A stretch of 64,000 bases of DNA, from the NCBI RefSeq assembly GCF_012726265.1, contig NZ_JAASAG010000003.1:608522-672521 (forward strand), in the 5' to 3' direction. The position numbers were made by a program, and so were the translations under genes. The stretch comes from Streptomyces sp. HNM0575. GTDB lineage: Bacteria > Actinomycetota > Actinomycetes > Streptomycetales > Streptomycetaceae. Within the stretch, counting starts at the first letter, position 1; every line of letters starts with the position of its first letter. The notes below the pieces were generated by a model that saw nothing but the letters and a program-made list of their open reading frames with translations, was not told the DNA's origin and searched no databases. This document shows positions 1 to 10,581 of this stretch, one piece after another.

Positions 1-3000
1 GCGGTGCGGTGCCGTGCGACCCGTCTGTCTCCGGCCGGTACGGTGCCGGATCGCCGGTGGCCGTGGACCCCGTGCCGTCCGTTCCGGGCGCCCGGTCGCC
101 CGCGGGTCCCGGTCCCGCGCTGTCACGCGCGGGTGCCGCGCCGTCGCCGGCGGGCCCGGCCCCGTCGCCGCCGCGGGTGAGCAGGTCGTACATGGACTGG
201 AGCAGCTCGTCCAGATCGACCGGCTTGGCGACGTACACGTCGGCGCCGCTGTCGAGCGCCTTCTGGCTGTCGCCGGACATGGCCTTCGCCGTCAGCGCGA
301 TGACGGGGAGACCGGCCAGGCGTGGCGTCTGCCGGATGGTCTGGATCGCCTCGTAGCCGTTCATCTCCGGCATCATGATGTCCATCAGGACCATCGACAC
401 CTCGGGGGAGCGGTCCAGTACGTCCAGGCCCTCGCGGCCGTTCTCGGCGTACTTCACGGAGACGCCCACGCGGCCCAGTACGTGAGTGAGCGCGAAGACG
501 TTGCGGATGTCGTCGTCGACGATGAGCACGTGCGTTCCCGACAGCACCTGGCCCCGTGGTCCGCCGAGCCACTGTTTGAGCTGGGTCGTCTCGGGCCACG
601 CGTCGTGCGCCTCGTCGGTGCGCGGCTCGGTGCCCGCGGTCCGCTCCGGACCCACGGGCTCGACCTGCGGCGAGGCCGAGGGCGCCGTGGGCGCGGGAGC
701 CGCTTCGGACGGCTCGGGCCAGGCGGCGGCCGTGGTCCCGGTGGTGGGCGCAGGCCGCTCGGCGGCGGGGCGCTCCGGGGGTGCGCCGGGTTCCGCGGGT
801 GCGGGGGGCTCCGGGGCCGCTGCGGGCTCCGTCGGCGCGGCCGGTGCCGCGGGTTCCGCCGCAGCGCCGGGCTCCGGCGCCGTCGCGGCGCCGGCCGGGC
901 CGAGCGGTTCCGCCTCGGGCAGTGCCGCGGGCGGCGGCGCCGACGAAATCGCGGCGTCGCCCTCCGACCGGCGGCTGCCGACGCTGGGAGTAGTGGCCCC
1001 GGCTCCCGGTTCGGCGGCAGGCGCGCTGCCCGGGTAGACGGCGGGGACGTAGAGCGTGAACCGGGAGCCCACGCCCTCCTCGCTCTCGACGTCGATGCGC
1101 CCGCCGAGCAGGCCCGCGATCTCCCGGCTGATCGACAGCCCGAGACCGGTACCGCCGTACCGGCGGCTCGTGGTGCCGTCCGACTGCTGGAACGCCTCGA
1201 AGATCACCGCCAGCTTCTCCTGCGGGATGCCGCTGCCGGTGTCCTTCACGGAGAAGCCGATCACCGATTCGGCGTCGCGCAGCGTCGGTTCGCTGAACTC
1301 GCGGCCCATGGTGCGCTCCACGCGCAGCTCGATGCCGCCGGCGGAGGTGAACTTCACCGCGTTGGACAGCAGGTTGCGCAGCACCTGCTGGATGCGCTGC
1401 TCGTCGGAGTACAGCTCGCGCGGCACGTTCTCGCCGACCGCGATCTCGAACGCCAGCCCGCGGTCTATGGTCATCGGCCGGAACGTTGCGTGCACGTAGT
1501 CGAGCAGCTTCGTCAGCGGCAGCCTCCGCGGCCGTACGTCCATCCGCCCGGCCTCGACCTTCGACAGGTCCAGGATGTCGTTGATCAGCTGGAGCAGATC
1601 GGAGCCGGAGCGGTAGATGGTGGTGGCGAAGTCGACCTCCTGCTCGGAGAGGCGTCCGTCGGGGTTGTCGGCGAGCAGCCGCGCCAGGATCAGCAGCGAG
1701 TTCAGCGGCGTGCGCAGCTCGTGCGACATGTTCGCCAGGAACTCCGACTTGTACTGGGACGAGGTCGCGAGCAGCGCCGCCTTCTCCTCCAGCTCGGCGT
1801 TGGTGCGCTGGAGCTCGTCCGAGCGCTGGCGCAGCTCCTTCGTCAGCCGCTGGGACTCCGAAAGCAGTACCTCCGTACGGGCGTTGGCCAGGATGGTGTT
1901 GATGGAGACGCCGATGGTGTGCACGAACTGGTCGATGAACGTCAGGTAGATCTCGTTGAACTTGCTGAACGAGGCGACCTCGATCACGCCCAGCGCCCTG
2001 TCCTCGAAGAGGATCGGCAGGATGAGGATGTTCGCCGCGGGCGCGGATCCCAGCCCGGATTCGACCCGCACGTACTCCGAGGGCGCGTCCTCGATGAGGA
2101 TGCGCTTCTTCTCCGCGACCGCCTGGGCGATCAGCCCGCGCAGCGGGGAGCCCGGCGCACCGGGCGCATCGTCGCCGCTGGTGCCGTAGCCGGCGATGAA
2201 CTCCAGCTCCTCGCCCGGCTTTCCGCCCGAGCCGACCAGGAAGAACGCCCCTGCCTGGGCGTTCACCAGCGGTGTCAGCTCCCGCAGGATCAGGTCGGCG
2301 ACCTCCACCAGGTCGCGCTGGCCCTGCATCAGCCCGGCGATGCGCGTGAGGTTGGACTCCAGCCAGTCCTTCGTACGGGTGGTCTCGCGCAGGTTGGCCA
2401 CCATCACGTTGATGTTGTCCTTCAGCTCGGCGACCTCGCCACGCGCGTCCACCGAGATGGAGCGGGACATGTCGCCCTGCGTGACGGCGCTGGCGACCTC
2501 GGCGATCGCGCGCACCTGCGTGGTCAGGTTCAGGGCGAGTTCGTTGACGCTGGTCGTCAGGCCCTTCCAGGTGCCGTAGACGCCCTCGACCCGGGCCTGT
2601 CCGCCCAACTGGCCCTCGCTGCCCACCTCGCGTGCGACGCGGGTGACCTCGGAGGAGAAGGACGAGAGCGTGTCGACCATGGTGTTGAGGGTCGTCTTCA
2701 GCTCCAGAAACTCCCCGCGTGCGTCGACGTCGATCTTCTTGGAGAGGTCTCCGTTGGCGACTGCCGTGGCGACCTGCGCGATGTTGCGCACCTGTGAAGT
2801 CAGGTTCGTCGTCATGAAGTTGACGTTGTCGGTGAGGTCCTTCCACACGCCCGAGACGCCGTGCACCTGGGCCCGGCCGCCCAGGTTGCCCTCGGTGCCC
2901 ACCTCGCGGGAGACCCGGGTGACCTCGTCGGAGAAGGCCCGCAGCTGGCGGACCATGGTGTTGACGGTGTCCTTGAGTTCCAGGATCTCCCCGCGTGCGT

Positions 3001-4501
3001 CGACGTCGATCTTCTTGGAGAGGTCTCCGTTGGCGACTGCCGTGGTCACCTGGGCGATGCTGCGCACCTGTGAAGTCAGGTTCAGCGCCATGGAGTTGAC
3101 GCTGTCGGTGAGGTCCTCCCACACGCCGGACACTCCCCGCACCTGTGCCTGCCGGCCGAGGTTGCCCTCGGTGCCGACTTCGCGTGCGACGCGGGTGACC
3201 TCGTCGGCGAAGTCCGAGAGCTGGTCGACCATCGTGTTGAGCGTGGTCTTCAGCTGGAGGATCTCGCCCTTGGCGTCCACGGTGATCTTCTGGCTGAGAT
3301 CGCCTCCGGCGACTGCCGTGGCGACCTGGGCGATGCTGCGCACCTGTGAAGTCAGGTTGGAGGCCATGAGGTTGACGTTGTCGGTGAGGTCCCGCCACAC
3401 CCCGTAGACGTCCCGTACCTCGGCCTGTCCGCCGAGGTTGCCTTCGGTGCCGACTTCGCGTGCGACGCGGGTGACCTCGTCGGCGAAGGCGGAGAGCTGG
3501 TCGACCGTCGAGTTGACGGTGCCCATCAGCTGGAGGATCTCGCCCTTGGCGTCGACGGTGATCTTCTGGCTGAGATCGCCCTGCGCGACGGCGGCGGATA
3601 CCTGGGCGATGTTGCGCACCTGTGAAGTCAGGTTGGAGGCCATGAGGTTGACGTTGTCGGTGAGGTCCCGCCACGCCCCCGAGAGCCCCCGTACCTCGGC
3701 CTGCCCGCCGAGGTTGCCTTCGGTGCCGACTTCGCGTGCGACGCGGGTGACCTCGTCGGCGAAGGCGGAGAGCTGGTCGACCATCGTGTTCACGGTGAGC
3801 TTCAGCTCCAGCAGCTCGCCCGAAGTCTCGACCATCACCTTCTGCGTCAGGTCCCCGCGGGCCACCGCCGTGGTGACGCCGGCGATGTCGCGGACCTGTC
3901 CGGTGAGGCGCTCGGCCATGTTGTTGATCGCTTCGGTGACCCGGCGCCAGTCGCCGGAGAGCTCCCCCACGTCCGCCCGGCCGCCGAGATTGCCCTCGGT
4001 CCCCACCTCGCGGGCGACCCTCGTGACCTCTCCGGTGAACATGGACAGCCGGTCCACGAGACATGTCAGGCCGCTGTCCAGCCGCCCGAGGTCGCCGGAG
4101 TACGCATGCTTGCCGTCGTACCGCTCGATGTGCTGGGTGAGGTCGCCGTCCGCGACCGACTCCAGTACGCGCGTCGTCTTCGTCAGCGGTGTCACGAGGG
4201 CGTCGATGAGCTGGTTCGCCTCGTCGACGTTGGTCGCCCACGACCCCTGGCCGGGGCTGGCGGACATCCGCTCGTCCAGCCGGCCCTCCTTCGCGACTTC
4301 CTGCCGGATCCGTCGCAGCTCGGAGGCGAGGTGCTCGTTGCGCGCGGCTATCTGGTCGAAAGCCCCGGCGATCTCGCCGAGGACTCCCTCGCCTCCGGCG
4401 GGCGCGCGCACCGAGAAGTCGCCGTCACTCAGCGACCGCATGGCGCCCAGCAGCGGACGCAGCTCGGCCTCGCGTACCGACCGGCCCTGGGGGTCCTCCA
4501 T
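1..4501 (-). CDS. Multi-HAMP soluble hybrid histidine kinase (C-terminus cut by window edge)
   Basis: Cytoplasmic sensor kinase of the type common in Streptomyces, with a long HAMP array and no visible signal peptide or membrane segment. The start is ATG at 4501 and the frame stays open to base 1, so the last residues are missing. Order: about eight HAMP-like units (residues ~20-700, recurring GDL(S/T)QK motifs), a GAF domain (~730-880), HisKA with [13 protein letters not shown] (His927 is the likely phosphorylation site), an HATPase with DTGSGIP and GGTGLGL boxes, a ~120-residue Ala/Pro/Glu-rich linker, and a CheY-type receiver ([19 protein letters not shown] with phospho-acceptor Asp1374). 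No output domain is seen after the receiver, only a disordered tail. The HAMP part is a 276-bp DNA tandem repeat. The gene is divergent from the SpoIIE-type phosphatase at 4587, which may share its regulation. The signal is unknown. Confidence 0.93.
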   Translation of the reverse strand, partial: MEDPQGRSVREAELRPLLGAMRSLSDGDFSVRAPAGGEGVLGEIAGAFDQIAARNEHLASELRRIRQEVAKEGRLDERMSASPGQGSWATNVDEANQLIDALVTPLTKTTRVLESVADGDLTQHIERYDGKHAYSGDLGRLDSGLTCLVDRLSMFTGEVTRVAREVGTEGNLGGRADVGELSGDWRRVTEAINNMAERLTGQVRDIAGVTTAVARGDLTQKVMVETSGELLELKLTVNTMVDQLSAFADEVTRVAREVGTEGNLGGQAEVRGLSGAWRDLTDNVNLMASNLTSQVRNIAQVSAAVAQGDLSQKITVDAKGEILQLMGTVNSTVDQLSAFADEVTRVAREVGTEGNLGGQAEVRDVYGVWRDLTDNVNLMASNLTSQVRSIAQVATAVAGGDLSQKITVDAKGEILQLKTTLNTMVDQLSDFADEVTRVAREVGTEGNLGRQAQVRGVSGVWEDLTDSVNSMALNLTSQVRSIAQVTTAVANGDLSKKIDVDARGEILELKDTVNTMVRQLRAFSDEVTRVSREVGTEGNLGGRAQVHGVSGVWKDLTDNVNFMTTNLTSQVRNIAQVATAVANGDLSKKIDVDARGEFLELKTTLNTMVDTLSSFSSEVTRVAREVGSEGQLGGQARVEGVYGTWKGLTTSVNELALNLTTQVRAIAEVASAVTQGDMSRSISVDARGEVAELKDNINVMVANLRETTRTKDWLESNLTRIAGLMQGQRDLVEVADLILRELTPLVNAQAGAFFLVGSGGKPGEELEFIAGYGTSGDDAPGAPGSPLRGLIAQAVAEKKRILIEDAPSEYVRVESGLGSAPAANILILPILFEDRALGVIEVASFSKFNEIYLTFIDQFVHTIGVSINTILANARTEVLLSESQRLTKELRQRSDELQRTNAELEEKAALLATSSQYKSEFLANMSHELRTPLNSLLILARLLADNPDGRLSEQEVDFATTIYRSGSDLLQLINDILDLSKVEAGRMDVRPRRLPLTKLLDYVHATFRPMTIDRGLAFEIAVGENVPRELYSDEQRIQQVLRNLLSNAVKFTSAGGIELRVERTMGREFSEPTLRDAESVIGFSVKDTGSGIPQEKLAVIFEAFQQSDGTTSRRYGGTGLGLSISREIAGLLGGRIDVESEEGVGSRFTLYVPAVYPGSAPAAEPGAGATTPSVGSRRSEGDAAISSAPPPAALPEAEPLGPAGAATAPEPGAAAEPAAPAAPTEPAAAPEPPAPAEPGAPPERPAAERPAPTTGTTAAAWPEPSEAAPAPTAPSASPQVEPVGPERTAGTEPRTDEAHDAWPETTQLKQWLGGPRGQVLSGTHVLIVDDDIRNVFALTHVLGRVGVSVKYAENGREGLDVLDRSPEVSMVLMDIMMPEMNGYEAIQTIRQTPRLAGLPVIALTAKAMSGDSQKALDSGADVYVAKPVDLDELLQSMYDLLTRGGDGAGPAGDGAAPARDSAGPGPAGDRAPGTDGTGSTATGDPAPYRPETDGSHGTAP
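2400..4050 (-). repeat. 276-bp coding tandem repeat (HAMP array)
   Basis: The same short anchor (CCTG followed by a variable base, then GTCAGG or GTGAGG) recurs on the + strand at 2515, 2791, 3067, 3343, 3619 and 3895, exactly 276 bp (92 codons) apart. Long stretches between anchors are nearly identical, especially among the central units. This encodes the HAMP array of the kinase. The strong periodicity keeps other frames open and creates long false reading frames on both strands here. Confidence 0.9.
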
Positions 4502-4586
4502 GGCATCCCATCCCAAGCATCCTGGATGTGTAGCTTTATCCTATTGTAGAGGCTTTATCGCTGAACATCCGAGTCAGGAGAGGCTT
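4502..4586. promoter_or_regulatory. Divergent promoter region of kinase and phosphatase genes
   Basis: This 85-bp spacer separates two divergent signalling genes. It contains the AT-richest stretch of the first 7 kb (about 4528-4560). An AGGAG ribosome-binding site at 4576-4580 serves the + strand gene. I cannot assign exact -10/-35 boxes or a sigma factor by eye. Confidence 0.5.
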
Positions 4587-6455
4587 GTGCGACTGCCGTC
4601 CGCCGGCCTGAGCGATCCCGCGTCGCGGAGGGCCCTGCCCACCAGTCAGCTCGCACCTTCCACCGCTCGTGCCCTCGTGCGCTCGGAGATCGAGAAGTGG
4701 GCGCGCGCGAGCACGACGCCGGGGCCGCTGGTCTCACGGCTGATCGAGGACGCCGAGCTCCTTGTGAGCGAACTGGCCACGAACGCGCTCATGCACGCCG
4801 GCACCCAGATCGAGGTCGCCTGCGGAGTCGAGACGGCGCCCTCGGGCGACGCCGCGGACTCCGAGGGCCCGGGCGCGAGCCCGGACGGAGACGCGGGTGC
4901 GGACGGGGACCCGGAACGCGGGCCCGTCGACGTCACCGCGGTCCTGGTCGAGGTCGTCGACCGGCAGCCCACCGGAAGGGTCAGCGGCGACTCCTCCGCG
5001 CGGCGCGGCGGCCGCGGCCTCGGCCTCCAGATCGTGGGGGCGCTGTGCGAGTCCTGGGGGGTCACCTACCGGCGTACGGAGAAGGTCGTCTGGTTCCGGC
5101 TGGCCGTCTCCGAGCTGGTGCCCAGGCCGGCCGGTTCGCTCAGCGAGGCCATGCACCGAGAGCTCGAGGCCGCGGAGATCTTCTCCTCCTCGTCGCACGC
5201 CGACCGCCGCCGCAGCGCGGAGTGGGCCGACCGCGGCGGCGCCTTCCTGGCCGAGGCCAGCGAACTGCTCTCCGGGCAGCTCGACGAGGACATGGTCGCC
5301 GCGCTGGCCGGGCAGCTGCTCGTGCCGAGGCTGGCCGACTGGGTCGCCGTGTGGCTGACCACCGAGGCCGGAGCGATGCGCCTGTCCCGGGTCTGGCACG
5401 TCGACGAACGCAGGGTCGACGCGCTCCGCTTCGCCCTCGAACCGGATCCGCCGCCGGCGAGCCTGCGCACCGTGGGCATCCCCTGGCCGTGGCCGGAGAG
5501 CGCGGACGAGTACGGGCGCGGCGGTTCGGCGCTGGCGTTCTCGCTGGTCGCGGGCGGCACCTGCCTGGGATCGCTGGTGATCGGCCGGGCCGGTCCCACG
5601 GAGATGACCGGCTCCGTGGCCCGCACCGTCGAGGACGTGGCGCGGCGGGTGGCACAGGCGGTGGTCACGGCACGTCAGTACACCCGCCAGACCAGCATCA
5701 GCCGGGCGCTCCAGCGCCGGCAGCTGCCGCCGTCGCTGGCCAGCCTGCCCGGCGTCGAGACCGCGATCGTCTACGAGCCGCACGCCATGGGGCAGACCGT
5801 CGGCGGCGACTTCTACGACCTCTTCCCGATGGGCGACAACCGCTGGTCCTTCCTCCTCGGCGACGTCCAGGGCAAGGACCCCGAGGCCATGTCCGTCACC
5901 GGGCTGACCCGGCACCTGGTGCGGCTGCTCGCCCGCGAGGGGCACGGCGTGGAGTCCGTACTGAGCAGGCTGAACGCCGCGATGGCGGAGGAGGGCGCCG
6001 AGGCCGTGGCCGTCGGCGGGGAGAGCGCGCAGCCCCGGTTCCTGAGCCTCGTCTACGGGGAGCTGCTGCCCGACGCGCGGGCGGGCGGCGCGCACTGCAC
6101 CATCGCGAGCGCCGGGCACCCGCCGCCGCTGAAGCTGTCCCCGAGGGGCGACGTGACGGCGGTCGTGGAGTCGCAGATGCTGCTCGGCATCGACGCGGGC
6201 ACCGACTTCACCGCGTTCGACTTCGATCTTTCACCGGGCGAGACGCTGCTGTGCGTCACCGACGGCGTGACCGAACGGCGCAGCGGGCAGCGGCAGTTGG
6301 ACGACGACGACGGCCTGGCGGAGATCCTCGCGGGCTGTGTGGGCATGGGCGCGATGGGAGTGGCCGAACGCGTACGGCAGGCGGCACACGACTTCGGTCC
6401 GGACCCGGTGGAGGACGACCTGGCGATCCTGGTGCTGCACGCCGTGGGCGGCTGA
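4587..6455 (+). CDS. SpoIIE-family protein phosphatase with N-terminal anti-sigma-like ATPase and GAF domains
   Basis: Predicted 622-residue cytoplasmic regulator, started at GTG 4587 behind AGGAG (6-nt spacing); upstream in-frame codons lie inside the divergent kinase gene. Domains: HATPase_c/anti-sigma-like kinase (residues ~20-175, N-box [11 protein letters not shown]-box RGGRGLGLQ), a GAF-like region (~200-365), and a PP2C/SpoIIE phosphatase (~385-620) with [25 protein letters not shown] and DDLAILVL metal-binding motifs. In this family the phosphatase usually dephosphorylates anti-sigma-factor antagonists, and the ATPase can phosphorylate them. Having both in one chain suggests control of an alternative sigma factor, but no anti-sigma antagonist is adjacent. 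It may act with the divergent kinase. Confidence 0.93.
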   Translation: MRLPSAGLSDPASRRALPTSQLAPSTARALVRSEIEKWARASTTPGPLVSRLIEDAELLVSELATNALMHAGTQIEVACGVETAPSGDAADSEGPGASPDGDAGADGDPERGPVDVTAVLVEVVDRQPTGRVSGDSSARRGGRGLGLQIVGALCESWGVTYRRTEKVVWFRLAVSELVPRPAGSLSEAMHRELEAAEIFSSSSHADRRRSAEWADRGGAFLAEASELLSGQLDEDMVAALAGQLLVPRLADWVAVWLTTEAGAMRLSRVWHVDERRVDALRFALEPDPPPASLRTVGIPWPWPESADEYGRGGSALAFSLVAGGTCLGSLVIGRAGPTEMTGSVARTVEDVARRVAQAVVTARQYTRQTSISRALQRRQLPPSLASLPGVETAIVYEPHAMGQTVGGDFYDLFPMGDNRWSFLLGDVQGKDPEAMSVTGLTRHLVRLLAREGHGVESVLSRLNAAMAEEGAEAVAVGGESAQPRFLSLVYGELLPDARAGGAHCTIASAGHPPPLKLSPRGDVTAVVESQMLLGIDAGTDFTAFDFDLSPGETLLCVTDGVTERRSGQRQLDDDDGLAEILAGCVGMGAMGVAERVRQAAHDFGPDPVEDDLAILVLHAVGG

Positions 6456-6458
6456 GCG

Positions 6459-7304
6459 TCAGGGGATGATGCCCGCGCGGCGCGCCGCCACCACCGTCTC
6501 CAGCCGGGTGTGGGTGCCCAGCTTCCGCATGGCGGAGCGCAGATACGCCTTGACGGTCTCCGGCTTGAGCCCCGTACGGGTGGCCACCGCGGCATTGGTG
6601 CCGCCGCCCGCGACGCAGGAGACCACGTCCACCTCGCGCGGGGTGAGCAGCGGGCCCGCCTTCGGCAAGGGCTGCTTGCGCTCATGGCCGGGGCCGCACG
6701 CGGAGGCCAGCCGGTAGCAGGCGCCGAGCAGTTCCCGGCGCAGCTCGCCCTCCGGCAACCGGTTTGCGAGGGTGCGCAGTTCGGCGTGTGCCTCTCGCAC
6801 CTCCTCCCATGCGCGCGGGTCGCCGACGGGCGTCTGCTGAGCCTCCATCAGCCGCTGCGCCTCCTCGCGTACGGCGAGGGTCTGCTCCAGTTCCCGTACG
6901 GCGTCGGCGGCGGTGTCCAGCGCGCGGTCGCCGAGCGCCAGCGACTCGCGCAGCGCCGCGTACACCACGCCCCGCACCCGGCGGCGCACCACCACGGGCA
7001 CCGCCAGCACGGAGCGCAGACCTTCCGCCGCGACCGCGGCGTCGTACTCGTGGCTGATCACGCGCGAGGAGCGGTAGTCGGTGACGGAGGCGGGCCTGGC
7101 GAGAGCGACGCACTTGCCGCCGAGTCCGTTGCCCGGTGCGATGGCCAGGCCGCGCAGCGCCTGCGTCGTCGTACCGGTCAACTCCGTGATGCGGAATCCG
7201 CGGCCCTCTCCGGTCATCCCCGCGAAGGCCACCGGGATCTCCGTCTTCCGGCGAAGCCTGGCCAGGGCGGCGCGTATCGCCCCGGATTCGGCCGGATCCG
7301 TCAT
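6459..7304 (-). CDS. GAF domain LuxR-type transcriptional regulator
   Basis: Predicted 281-residue DNA-binding regulator. I chose ATG 7304 because GAGAGGGGAC lies just upstream; a longer in-frame extension to 7370 overlaps the divergent gene's leader and looks non-coding. Residues ~15-155 resemble a GAF ligand domain. The C-terminus is a GerE/LuxR helix-turn-helix (LTPREVDVVSCVAGGGTNAA, then TGLKPETVKAYLRSAMRKLG). There is no receiver domain, so regulation is probably by a small ligand. It converges on the SpoIIE-type gene, with stops 4 bp apart, and is divergent from the acyl-CoA ligase gene at 7416, its most likely target. Confidence 0.88.
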   Translation of the reverse strand: MTDPAESGAIRAALARLRRKTEIPVAFAGMTGEGRGFRITELTGTTTQALRGLAIAPGNGLGGKCVALARPASVTDYRSSRVISHEYDAAVAAEGLRSVLAVPVVVRRRVRGVVYAALRESLALGDRALDTAADAVRELEQTLAVREEAQRLMEAQQTPVGDPRAWEEVREAHAELRTLANRLPEGELRRELLGACYRLASACGPGHERKQPLPKAGPLLTPREVDVVSCVAGGGTNAAVATRTGLKPETVKAYLRSAMRKLGTHTRLETVVAARRAGIIP

Positions 7305-7415
7305 GGCTGTCCCCTCTCGCGTTCTCCGCACGACGTCACCCCCTTTCGGGGGTGGTGAGGCGCAGATCACTCCCAGACGATGCTAAAGCCATGGCACGAG
7401 GAGGAGGAGGTCCCG

Positions 7416-9065
7416 GTGACCGGAGAATCGACGGCGCTCTCGTATGCGAGCGGGACCGCCACCACGCCGCTGCTGGGCGAGACGATCGGCAGCAATCTGG
7501 ACCGGACCGCGGCCGCGCACCCCGACCGTGAGGCCCTCGTCGACGTACGCGACGGCAGGCGCTGGACGTATGCGCAGTTCGTGGCGGACGTCGACCAGCT
7601 CGCGCGCGGACTGCTGGCGCGCGGCATCGGCAAGGGCGACCGGGTGGGGATCTGGGCCGTCAACTGTCCGGAGTGGCTGCTGGTGCAGTACGCGACGGCG
7701 CGCATCGGCGCGGTGATGGTCAACATCAACCCCGCATACCGTACGCATGAACTGGCCTATGTACTGCGTCAGTCGGGCGTGCGACTCCTCATCGCGTCCA
7801 CCGAGTACAAGACGAGCGACTACCGGGCCATGGCGCGGGAAGTGGCCGGAGAATGCCCCCAGTTGCTGGAGACCGTCCACATCGGCACCCCGTACTGGGA
7901 GGTGCTGACCAACGCGGGCGCTGAGATCACCGAGGACCAACTCCGCGCCGCACACGCCGTGCTGAGCTGTGACGACCCGGTGAACATCCAGTACACCTCG
8001 GGTACGACGGGCTTCCCCAAGGGTGCGACGCTCTCACACCACAACATCCTCAACAACGGTTATTTCGTGGGGGAGTTGCTGGGCTACACCGAGCAGGACA
8101 GGGTGTGTCTGCCGGTGCCCTTCTACCATTGCTTCGGCATGGTGATGGGCAACCTCGCCGCCACCAGCCACGGCGCCTGCGTCGTCATCCCGGCTCCCAG
8201 CTTCGAACCGGCCGCTTCGCTGAAGGCCGTCCAGGACGAGCGCTGCACCTCGCTGTACGGGGTGCCCACGATGTTCATCGCTGAGCTGGGGCTGCCCGAC
8301 TTCCCCTCCTACGACCTGAGTTCGCTCCGTACCGGGATCATGGCCGGGTCGCCGTGCCCCGTGGAGGTCATGAAGCGCGTCGTGTCCGAGATGCACATGG
8401 ACGAGGTCGCCATCTGCTACGGCATGACCGAGACGTCCCCGGTCTCCACCCAGACCCGCACGGACGACGACGTGGAGCGCCGCACCGAGACCGTCGGCCG
8501 GGTGCTGCCGCATCTGGAGGTCAAGGTCGTCGACCCGGGCAGCGGCGTGACGGTGCCCCGCGGCGAGCCAGGCGAACTGTGCACGCGCGGCTACTCGGTG
8601 ATGCTCGGCTACTGGGAGGACGAGGAGCAGACCGCCCAGGTCATCGACCCGAGTCGCTGGATGCACACCGGCGACCTCGCCGTGATGCGCGAGGACGGCT
8701 ACGTCGCCATCACGGGACGCATCAAGGACATGATCATCCGCGGGGGCGAGAACGTCTATCCGCGGGAGATCGAGGAGTTCCTCTACACCCATCCCAAGAT
8801 CTCCGACGTACAGGTCGTGGGGGTGCCGGACGAGCGCTTCGGCGAGGAGATCCTGGCGTGCGTCATCCCGAACGACCACGGCGATCCCCCCGGGCAGGAG
8901 GAGGTCGCCGCGTACTGCGAGGGGCGGCTCGCGCACTACAAGATCCCCCGCTATCTGCGCGTCATGACGGAGTTCCCGATGACGGTCAGCGGCAAGGTCC
9001 GCAAGGTCGAGCTGCGCCGGCAGGCGATGGAGGAGACCGACGCGGCGCCGGGGCTGCTGCTGTAG
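7416..9065 (+). CDS. Acyl-CoA ligase, AMP-binding (ANL) family
   Basis: Predicted 549-residue ATP-dependent fatty/aryl acyl-CoA ligase that activates a carboxylic acid through an acyl-adenylate. GTG 7416 is favoured: an AGGAGGAGG run sits just upstream, whereas ATG-like codons further up (7380) have no such site. Motifs: P-loop YTSGTTGFPKG (~residue 192), YGMTETSP, TGDLAVM, the hinge region GRIKDMIIRGGENVYPREIE, and the C-terminal catalytic lysine context SGKVRKVELR. Its length matches FadD-type medium/long-chain ligases. It stands alone on this strand with a divergent GAF-LuxR regulator. The substrate is not predictable from sequence alone. Confidence 0.93.
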   Translation: MTGESTALSYASGTATTPLLGETIGSNLDRTAAAHPDREALVDVRDGRRWTYAQFVADVDQLARGLLARGIGKGDRVGIWAVNCPEWLLVQYATARIGAVMVNINPAYRTHELAYVLRQSGVRLLIASTEYKTSDYRAMAREVAGECPQLLETVHIGTPYWEVLTNAGAEITEDQLRAAHAVLSCDDPVNIQYTSGTTGFPKGATLSHHNILNNGYFVGELLGYTEQDRVCLPVPFYHCFGMVMGNLAATSHGACVVIPAPSFEPAASLKAVQDERCTSLYGVPTMFIAELGLPDFPSYDLSSLRTGIMAGSPCPVEVMKRVVSEMHMDEVAICYGMTETSPVSTQTRTDDDVERRTETVGRVLPHLEVKVVDPGSGVTVPRGEPGELCTRGYSVMLGYWEDEEQTAQVIDPSRWMHTGDLAVMREDGYVAITGRIKDMIIRGGENVYPREIEEFLYTHPKISDVQVVGVPDERFGEEILACVIPNDHGDPPGQEEVAAYCEGRLAHYKIPRYLRVMTEFPMTVSGKVRKVELRRQAMEETDAAPGLLL

Positions 9066-9130
9066 CCGCGCCGTTCCCGGAGCGCCGCGCCGTTCCGGGA
9101 GCAGGGAGGGTCTGCCGGGGCGCCGGCGGA

Positions 9131-10411
9131 TCAGTGCAGGCTCTCGGCGACCCCGAGGTCCAGCAGGGCACGGTCGGTGCCGCGGTCCGCGATCAGGCAG
9201 AGCCCAACGGGCAGGCCGCCCGCGGTCATCCGCGGCAGCACCAGGCACGGCAGCCCCGCCCCGGACGCCAGGCACGTCAGCTGGAGTGCCGCGCTCCGTA
9301 CGGCGTCGCGCTCGGCGGTTCCGGACTCCCGCGCGGGCGCGGGCCCGGGCGCGGCGGGCAGCAGCAGCACCGTGCCGGGGGCCAGTGCCGCGCGAAGGGA
9401 GCGGGCGGTGGCCCGTACGGACTCCCTTGCCTGCTCCACCCGTTCCGCGGCGACCCCGGACGCCCAGGTGAAACGGCGCTCGATGTCCGGACCGAGGGCG
9501 CCGGGGTGTGCCGAGACCCATGCGCCGTCGCTCTCCCACACCTGCGCGGCCTGTGCGGCGGAGAAGGCTTCCGCGCGCTCCGCCGGGTCGCCGCCGAAGG
9601 CGAACTCCTCCCTGTGCAGCCCGAGTCGTCCGGCCAGCCCGGCCGCGGCGGAGCCGAAGGCCTCCCGCACCTCGGGGGTGGCGGGAGCGAGCAGGTCCGG
9701 TGCCACGAGCGCGGTGTGAAAGGAGCCGGGGGCCTCGCCGGGGCTCCGTTCGGGAGCCCGGCCGGGATCCTGGCCGGGACCCTGCGCGCGGCCGGTGTCC
9801 TTGCCCGTCGTCGTGCCGCCCGCCGCGGGCAGCAGCACGTCGCCCAGGCGTGCCAGCGTCGCGGCGTCCCGCGCGAGCCAGGCGACGGTGTCGAAGTCGG
9901 GGGAGAGCGGCAGCATTCCCGTGACGGGGACCGCGCCGTGCGTGGGACGCATCCCGTACAGGCCGCAGTACGAGGACGGCACCCGGATCGACCCGGCCGT
10001 GTCGGTGCCGAGACCGGCGTCGGCCTCACGCAGCGCCACGGCGGAGGCCGGGCCGCTGGAGGAGCCGCCCGGAATGCGGCCCGGGGCCTGCGGGTTGGGC
10101 GGGGTGCCGTAGTGGGCGTTCGTGCCGTCGAGGCTGTAGGTCAGCTCGTCGGTCTGGGCGATGCCGGTGATCTCGGCGCCCGCGTCGAGGAGGGCTTCGA
10201 CCGCCCAGGCGTGCGTGCCCTCCGGTTCCGCTTCGGCGAGCCACTCGGGGTTGCCGGCGCCCACGCGCATGCCCGCGACCGCGAACACGTCCTTCACGGC
10301 GAGGCGCAGACCGCTCAGCGGTCCGGTGCCGGACGGGGCCACGAGCGGGGCGCCACGCTCCCGCCACACCGCCTTCTGCGAGTTGAGTCCGTACGTGGGT
10401 GGCGTCGACAT
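9131..10411 (-). CDS. Amidase signature family enzyme
   Basis: Predicted 426-residue cytoplasmic amidase (Ser-cisSer-Lys triad). The catalytic lysine is Lys40 in LRLAVKD, the glycine/serine motif GGSSSGPASAV is at ~115-125, and the probable nucleophile is Ser141 in GTDTAGSIRVPS. A Pro/Gly-rich insertion of about 25 residues (~205-230) is low-complexity and probably a loop. The family hydrolyses amides, ureas or transfers amide nitrogen; the size and lack of gatB/gatC neighbours argue for a stand-alone amidase, not GatA. Its leader carries a G-rich tandem repeat. It is encoded on the same strand as, and 170 bp downstream of, the IclR gene. Confidence 0.9.
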   Translation of the reverse strand: MSTPPTYGLNSQKAVWRERGAPLVAPSGTGPLSGLRLAVKDVFAVAGMRVGAGNPEWLAEAEPEGTHAWAVEALLDAGAEITGIAQTDELTYSLDGTNAHYGTPPNPQAPGRIPGGSSSGPASAVALREADAGLGTDTAGSIRVPSSYCGLYGMRPTHGAVPVTGMLPLSPDFDTVAWLARDAATLARLGDVLLPAAGGTTTGKDTGRAQGPGQDPGRAPERSPGEAPGSFHTALVAPDLLAPATPEVREAFGSAAAGLAGRLGLHREEFAFGGDPAERAEAFSAAQAAQVWESDGAWVSAHPGALGPDIERRFTWASGVAAERVEQARESVRATARSLRAALAPGTVLLLPAAPGPAPARESGTAERDAVRSAALQLTCLASGAGLPCLVLPRMTAGGLPVGLCLIADRGTDRALLDLGVAESLH

Positions 10412-10438
10412 GGGGCCTCCGCGGGCAGCCGGTCGAGA

Positions 10439-10480
10439 GAGCGGGGAATCGGGAGCGGGGAATCGGGAGACGGGAACCGG
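10439..10480. repeat. G-rich 14-bp tandem repeat in amidase leader
   Basis: The unit GAGCGGGGAATCGG occurs twice exactly (10439-10452, 10453-10466), followed by a degenerate third copy (10467-10480) and a further related G-run to ~10500. It lies upstream of the amidase start, between that gene and the IclR gene stop at 10582. The four-G tracts on the + strand could form a quadruplex; the amidase transcript would carry the C-rich complement. Confidence 0.75.
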
Positions 10481-10581
10481 GGATCGGGATTCCGGAGGGG
10501 AGACGGGAGGAGAGGGCGGGGGAGACGGATGAGATGTACCCGGTCATCGCGCCCGCCGGACATCCGGCGCGTTCCGCCGTC

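Noticed and set aside
14..4241. Very long open frames on both strands (for example 14-2797 + and 123-4241 -) overlapping the kinase.
   Set aside because: They translate to Arg/Gly/Ala-rich sequence without family resemblance, and exist because the 276-bp GC-rich repeat keeps alternative frames open. The frame starting at 4501 carries all kinase motifs.
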